Shown: positions 50,246-52,809 of the stretch, piece by piece
Layout of the letters: each line of letters begins with the position of its first letter
Numbering within the stretch: position 1 is the stretch's first letter
Source of the DNA: a virus
IMG/VR virus record: IMGVR_UViG_3300025282_003863
Location: 1 to 52,809 of that record
Strand: one strand, 5' to 3'
DNA length: 52,809 nucleotides
The notes under the pieces: generated by a model
The model's database searches: none
What the model was told of the DNA's origin: nothing
Seen by the model: only the letters and a program-made list of their open reading frames with translations
Program-made: the position numbers and the translations under genes

Positions 50246-50730
50246 GAGTATGCCTTCCTCTTACTTAGTTCTGTTAAAACATCTGCCATCTTTCTGACAT
50301 CTCTTATTTTTTCCTGAAGTCTATCTACCCTTGCTTGTGCGTGCTTTCTAATTGTTTCTAGTTTTTCTGCAAACGGATTTTGATTAATAATTTGCTGCTG
50401 TTTTATATCATGCTTAGTGTACTTGCCATACTGGTCAATCTCTACAGAAACTATTCTTCTTATATTGTCTAAAGCAAAGTTTAGCTTTACTATGTTCTGG
50501 TTATGCTCGTCTTGCAGGTAGTTAGCATAGCCATGAAGAACATATGATTTATGCAAGCACTCTTCAGACGTTAACCTAGAAAGAGCCTCTGTAGTAAGAT
50601 TTAAAGCCTCTGCCGCCTCTAGGTTAAAACCTACGACGTTCAGAGACTTTGAGTTTATGTAGTTGTCTACAGCTTGTTCGAATTTAGCCAGACGTTCCGA
50701 TGGCGTTAAGGATTGATTTTCTCCACTCAT
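50242..50730 (-). CDS. Coiled-coil protein next to RecA, possible recombination mediator
   Basis: A 162-residue, almost entirely helical protein with a long coiled-coil-like stretch (about 95-160: DNIRRIVSVEIDQYGKYTKH and RVDRLQEKIRDVRKMADVLT, Glu/Lys/Arg-rich) and YVLHGYANYLQDEHNQNIV before it. Size and place beside the recombinase recall UvsY-type mediators, but I see no diagnostic motif. Its start overlaps the upstream endonuclease by 47 bases. Confidence 0.45.
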   Translation of the reverse strand: MSGENQSLTPSERLAKFEQAVDNYINSKSLNVVGFNLEAAEALNLTTEALSRLTSEECLHKSYVLHGYANYLQDEHNQNIVKLNFALDNIRRIVSVEIDQYGKYTKHDIKQQQIINQNPFAEKLETIRKHAQARVDRLQEKIRDVRKMADVLTELSKRKAYS

Positions 50731-51118
50731 CTGGACCTTCTCTGTAATCTAGTACCGCCATGTAAATATTATTAATACTGCACCATTCTTGTTTGTCTCT
50801 GTCCCTAGCCTTTGATTGATAAAAGTCTCTCTTGCTCTTATGGTAAAATTCATTATATGAATAGTGCTGCTCTCCGTGAACTTCTACTACTAGTGGTCTA
50901 TCTGGGATAAAGAAATCTGCATATAATATAGAATTTCTAGTCGCAGTCCTTGTACCGGGAAGGGAAACTTCCTCAAGTATTATAGACCGTGGGAACAGGT
51001 CACGCAAGGTCAATCTGGCCAGTTTGTGGGGAGCGGAAGCCTTGCGAGAACGGCGTCGTTTGGAGTCCTTGGAGAAGTTCCATCCGCGTTCCCTCCCGTC
51101 CAACCCGACTACCCTCAC
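50684..51118 (-). CDS. Vsr-like endonuclease
   Basis: A 144-residue nuclease with an EDxHD-type core: ILEEVSLPG (Glu50), LYADFFIPDRP (Asp68), LVVEVHGEQHY (Glu79, His81, His85) and RDRDKQEWC. The N-terminal 45 residues are Arg/Lys-rich (RRRSRKASAPHK), suited to DNA binding, and coded by visibly more GC-rich DNA than the neighbours. It starts at a GTG overlapping the RecA stop (GTGA). It may be a homing or a structure-specific nuclease. Confidence 0.65.
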   Translation of the reverse strand: MRVVGLDGRERGWNFSKDSKRRRSRKASAPHKLARLTLRDLFPRSIILEEVSLPGTRTATRNSILYADFFIPDRPLVVEVHGEQHYSYNEFYHKSKRDFYQSKARDRDKQEWCSINNIYMAVLDYREGPDEWRKSILNAIGTSG

Positions 51119-52209
51119 AGCATCTCCCTGATATCATTCTCAAGAATTTCCATAAGGAAGCTGTTCCCTTCTAAGAAGTTGTACAGACGCTCCTGTCCTT
51201 GAAATTTAAAGAACTTGGTCACTGATTCTATGTTTGATGAGTCAACTTCATTATCAGAAAGAAGCTTGGAAACAGACGGGTTGATAAGATTCTTCTCTTC
51301 TTCTAGAACGAAATCACACTTATACCAAGAGCCAGCTTTTGAAACCAAGCCAAACTCAAGAGCCATGTTTATGATTTCTTGAGTCCTATCTATTCCAATT
51401 CCGTATTTAATCCAGCTTTGAGCCTCGCCTCCGGGGAACCCACCGGCAGAGGAGCAGAGGACTCTCCAGTTGACCATCTGACCAATCTGTTTTCCCCCGG
51501 CTTCCCAAGGTCTTGTATTCTTTATCTCTAAGTGGGTGTCGACTTGATACCTAATCTTTACGCCGCTGTCAGCTATCTTAGTTTTTCCATATCCAGTTGT
51601 ATTGGCAATAAAGTGGGTTATCATTATAATGATACTTTTTTGCCTAGGGACAACATTGCCAAGACGCTTGGTAAAGTTACTTAATATCTTAGGTAGCCCT
51701 GCTCTAAACTGGCCACTCACTTCGTCCATTAGTTCTCTGGACGGAATTAAAGAAGACACGGAGTCTATAATCACAACGCAGTTAGGCTCGGCTCTGACAT
51801 ACTTCTCGACTATGTCAAGGTAGTCTTCAGCACTAATTGGTTCATCTTCAGACTCAACGATTTTTATTTTTTCTTTTTCAAGGCCCTTGATACCACCAAG
51901 GTTCATAGATTTAAGTCTTCCCTCGGCATTAATATATACTATTGGCCTCTCACCATGTTCTTTGCTTTGACAAGTTGCAGCAAACTGCAAGGCAGTCGTT
52001 GTCTTGCCACTCTTTGGGTCTCCAGTGAGTATTACCCAGCTACCTTCCTTTATGCCACCACCCAGAGCCAAATCAAGCGCCGGTGTAAAAGGAATAACCT
52101 CTAGATTTTCGCTTTCATCAAATACGGTAGTTCCACTCCTAACTACCTTGCCGTATTTCTTCATTACCTCTCGGGTAGTATCGTCGTTAAAATCTGATGC
52201 CTTAGCCAT
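51115..52209 (-). CDS. RecA/UvsX-like recombinase
   Basis: A 364-residue strand-exchange ATPase. Walker A is GDPKSGKTT (63-71), the ATP-cap/Glu segment is VYINAEGRLKSMN (about 91-103) and Walker B is CVVIIDS (144-150, Asp149). SGQFRAGLPKILSNFTKRLG (about 164-183) and IIMITHFIANTTGYGKTK correspond to the loop-bearing core. GGFPGGEAQSWIKYGIGID is a later conserved stretch. It drives recombination-dependent replication and repair. It overlaps its upstream gene by 8 bases. Confidence 0.88.
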   Translation of the reverse strand: MAKASDFNDDTTREVMKKYGKVVRSGTTVFDESENLEVIPFTPALDLALGGGIKEGSWVILTGDPKSGKTTTALQFAATCQSKEHGERPIVYINAEGRLKSMNLGGIKGLEKEKIKIVESEDEPISAEDYLDIVEKYVRAEPNCVVIIDSVSSLIPSRELMDEVSGQFRAGLPKILSNFTKRLGNVVPRQKSIIIMITHFIANTTGYGKTKIADSGVKIRYQVDTHLEIKNTRPWEAGGKQIGQMVNWRVLCSSAGGFPGGEAQSWIKYGIGIDRTQEIINMALEFGLVSKAGSWYKCDFVLEEEKNLINPSVSKLLSDNEVDSSNIESVTKFFKFQGQERLYNFLEGNSFLMEILENDIREML

Positions 52210-52633
52210 CTAGTTCCCTCAGTTTTCCTATCTTCGTTTGTTTTCCGTAAGGTTTCCTTGGTTGAGATTCAGTAGAGTCTTTGTACTCTTTAGCAGACGA
52301 AGACTCTTTTTGTAGCCGGGCTTCTTCTGCCCTAATAAGGTCTTCTAGTCCGGGGAATCTCAGTGAATATATTTTTTTTCCACGAGCCGTATTGAGAGCA
52401 GCGACCACGGCTCTGTCGTCGTGCTTATTTGTAAGACGATTTGCTTCTATGACCTGAAGCTGGTAAGTTTTTTTCCACTTGGGAGTATTCCAGAACTTAT
52501 ACGCCAAAGAACCTTCATTAGATTTCTCAGCCATCCTTTGGCACATAAGCTCTGCCACATATTGAGCAGACGTACAATAGTCCCCCGTGGAGGGAGATTT
52601 GTACCGACTGCTTTCGCTTCTATTCTTTGTCAT
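52202..52633 (-). CDS. Basic protein of unknown function
   Basis: A 143-residue Lys/Arg-rich protein of unknown family. A helical centre (QYVAELMCQRMAEKSNEGSL, then LAYKFWNTPKWKKTYQLQV) is followed by a basic, probably disordered C-terminus (PRKPYGKQTKIGKL). It is tightly packed between the recombinase and the next gene, with overlaps of 8 and 14 bases, so it is a maintained gene. DNA binding is suggested only by charge. Confidence 0.5.
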   Translation of the reverse strand: MTKNRSESSRYKSPSTGDYCTSAQYVAELMCQRMAEKSNEGSLAYKFWNTPKWKKTYQLQVIEANRLTNKHDDRAVVAALNTARGKKIYSLRFPGLEDLIRAEEARLQKESSSAKEYKDSTESQPRKPYGKQTKIGKLRELDG

Positions 52634-52809
52634 GTCTTGATATTAAACAATCACCTGCGGTAGTTGCGTTTCTAAGTTCGGCTCCCTCTTTTATAAGTTC
52701 GGGAACTTTCCATTTTTCAACACGAAGCATTCCATCATTCAAGGTTCCAACTATATATAATTCATTTGTTATATTTGATGTCATAAATGCAGACGCGCCC
52801 TTGCAGAAA
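52620..52809 (-). CDS. C-terminal end of an unidentified protein (partial)
   Basis: The minus-strand frame is open from the window edge (first full codon at 52808) to a TAG at 52622-52620, giving 62 residues. The visible part runs ASAFMTSNITNELYIVGT, then LNDGMLRVEKWKVPELIKEG and ends in GDCLISRHDKE. It overlaps the next gene by 14 bases, the usual arrangement of this arm, so it is probably the end of another replication-side gene. No function can be inferred. Confidence 0.55.
   Translation of the reverse strand, partial: FCKGASAFMTSNITNELYIVGTLNDGMLRVEKWKVPELIKEGAELRNATTAGDCLISRHDKE

Overview
The window is part of the genome of a large, probably lytic, tailed double-stranded DNA phage. The evidence is virion-type proteins on one strand, a phage-style replication set on the other (RecA/UvsX-like recombinase, DnaB-like helicase, Toprim primase, a bacterial-type DNA polymerase III alpha split over two genes, DEDD exonuclease, SSB, ThyX, dNMP kinase, short sigma factor), almost no intergenic DNA, and gene ends that overlap by 1 to 20 bases nearly everywhere. 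Terminase, capsid, portal, integrase, tRNA genes and CRISPR arrays are not seen here. The DNA is AT-rich. The host cannot be read from the sequence; gene content resembles uncultivated aquatic phages, but that is inference.

Layout. Positions 1-14236 are all on the plus strand: a gene end, two large probable tail or baseplate proteins, then a block of glycan genes (GT-A enzymes, two fucosyltransferase-type enzymes, a methyltransferase, a 2-oxoglutarate oxygenase, two paralogous 'HAKG' proteins) surrounding a Ser/Cys-rich protein, and finally a small probable virion protein. A strong hairpin at 14283-14319 separates this arm from a convergent arm (14336-52809, all minus strand) with no gap longer than about 25 bases, which looks like one very long transcription region read from right to left. 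From the right it runs: unknown genes, recombinase, endonuclease, helicase, primase, dNMP kinase, a phosphomannose-isomerase-type cupin, ThyX, Cas4/RecB-like nuclease, polymerase N-half, small genes and exonuclease, polymerase C-half, SSB, sigma factor. Then follows a 22-kb glycan island (38130-16365), then a homing-type endonuclease, a SAP-domain protein that may be a strand-annealing protein, and a zinc-ribbon protein at the terminator.

How it fits together. About half of the genes build, modify or transfer sugars. Recognisable pathway pieces are: NeuB-type nonulosonate synthase (no SAF domain), NeuA-type CMP-transferase and, directly next to them, a short GT29-type sialyltransferase carrying recognisable counterparts of all four sialylmotifs; GDP-L-fucose synthase plus a PMI-type cupin that could feed the two fucosyltransferase-type enzymes on the other strand; an FdtA/FdtB-like ketoisomerase and aminotransferase pair; a PseB/CapD-like sugar dehydratase; a LmbE deacetylase; a PAPS-type sulfotransferase; a LicC-like nucleotidyltransferase; six methyltransferase-like proteins; two 2-oxoglutarate oxygenases; and about nineteen glycosyltransferases. 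The most economical reading is that the phage makes its own decorated glycan, with sialic-acid-like, fucose, amino-sugar, sulfate and methyl groups, either on its virion (the Ser-rich protein at 6343-7227 is a candidate acceptor) or on the host surface. Some steps (for example Gmd, PseG/PseH or NeuC, CMP-sugar precursors, PAPS) are absent from the window and would have to come from the host or from the rest of the genome.
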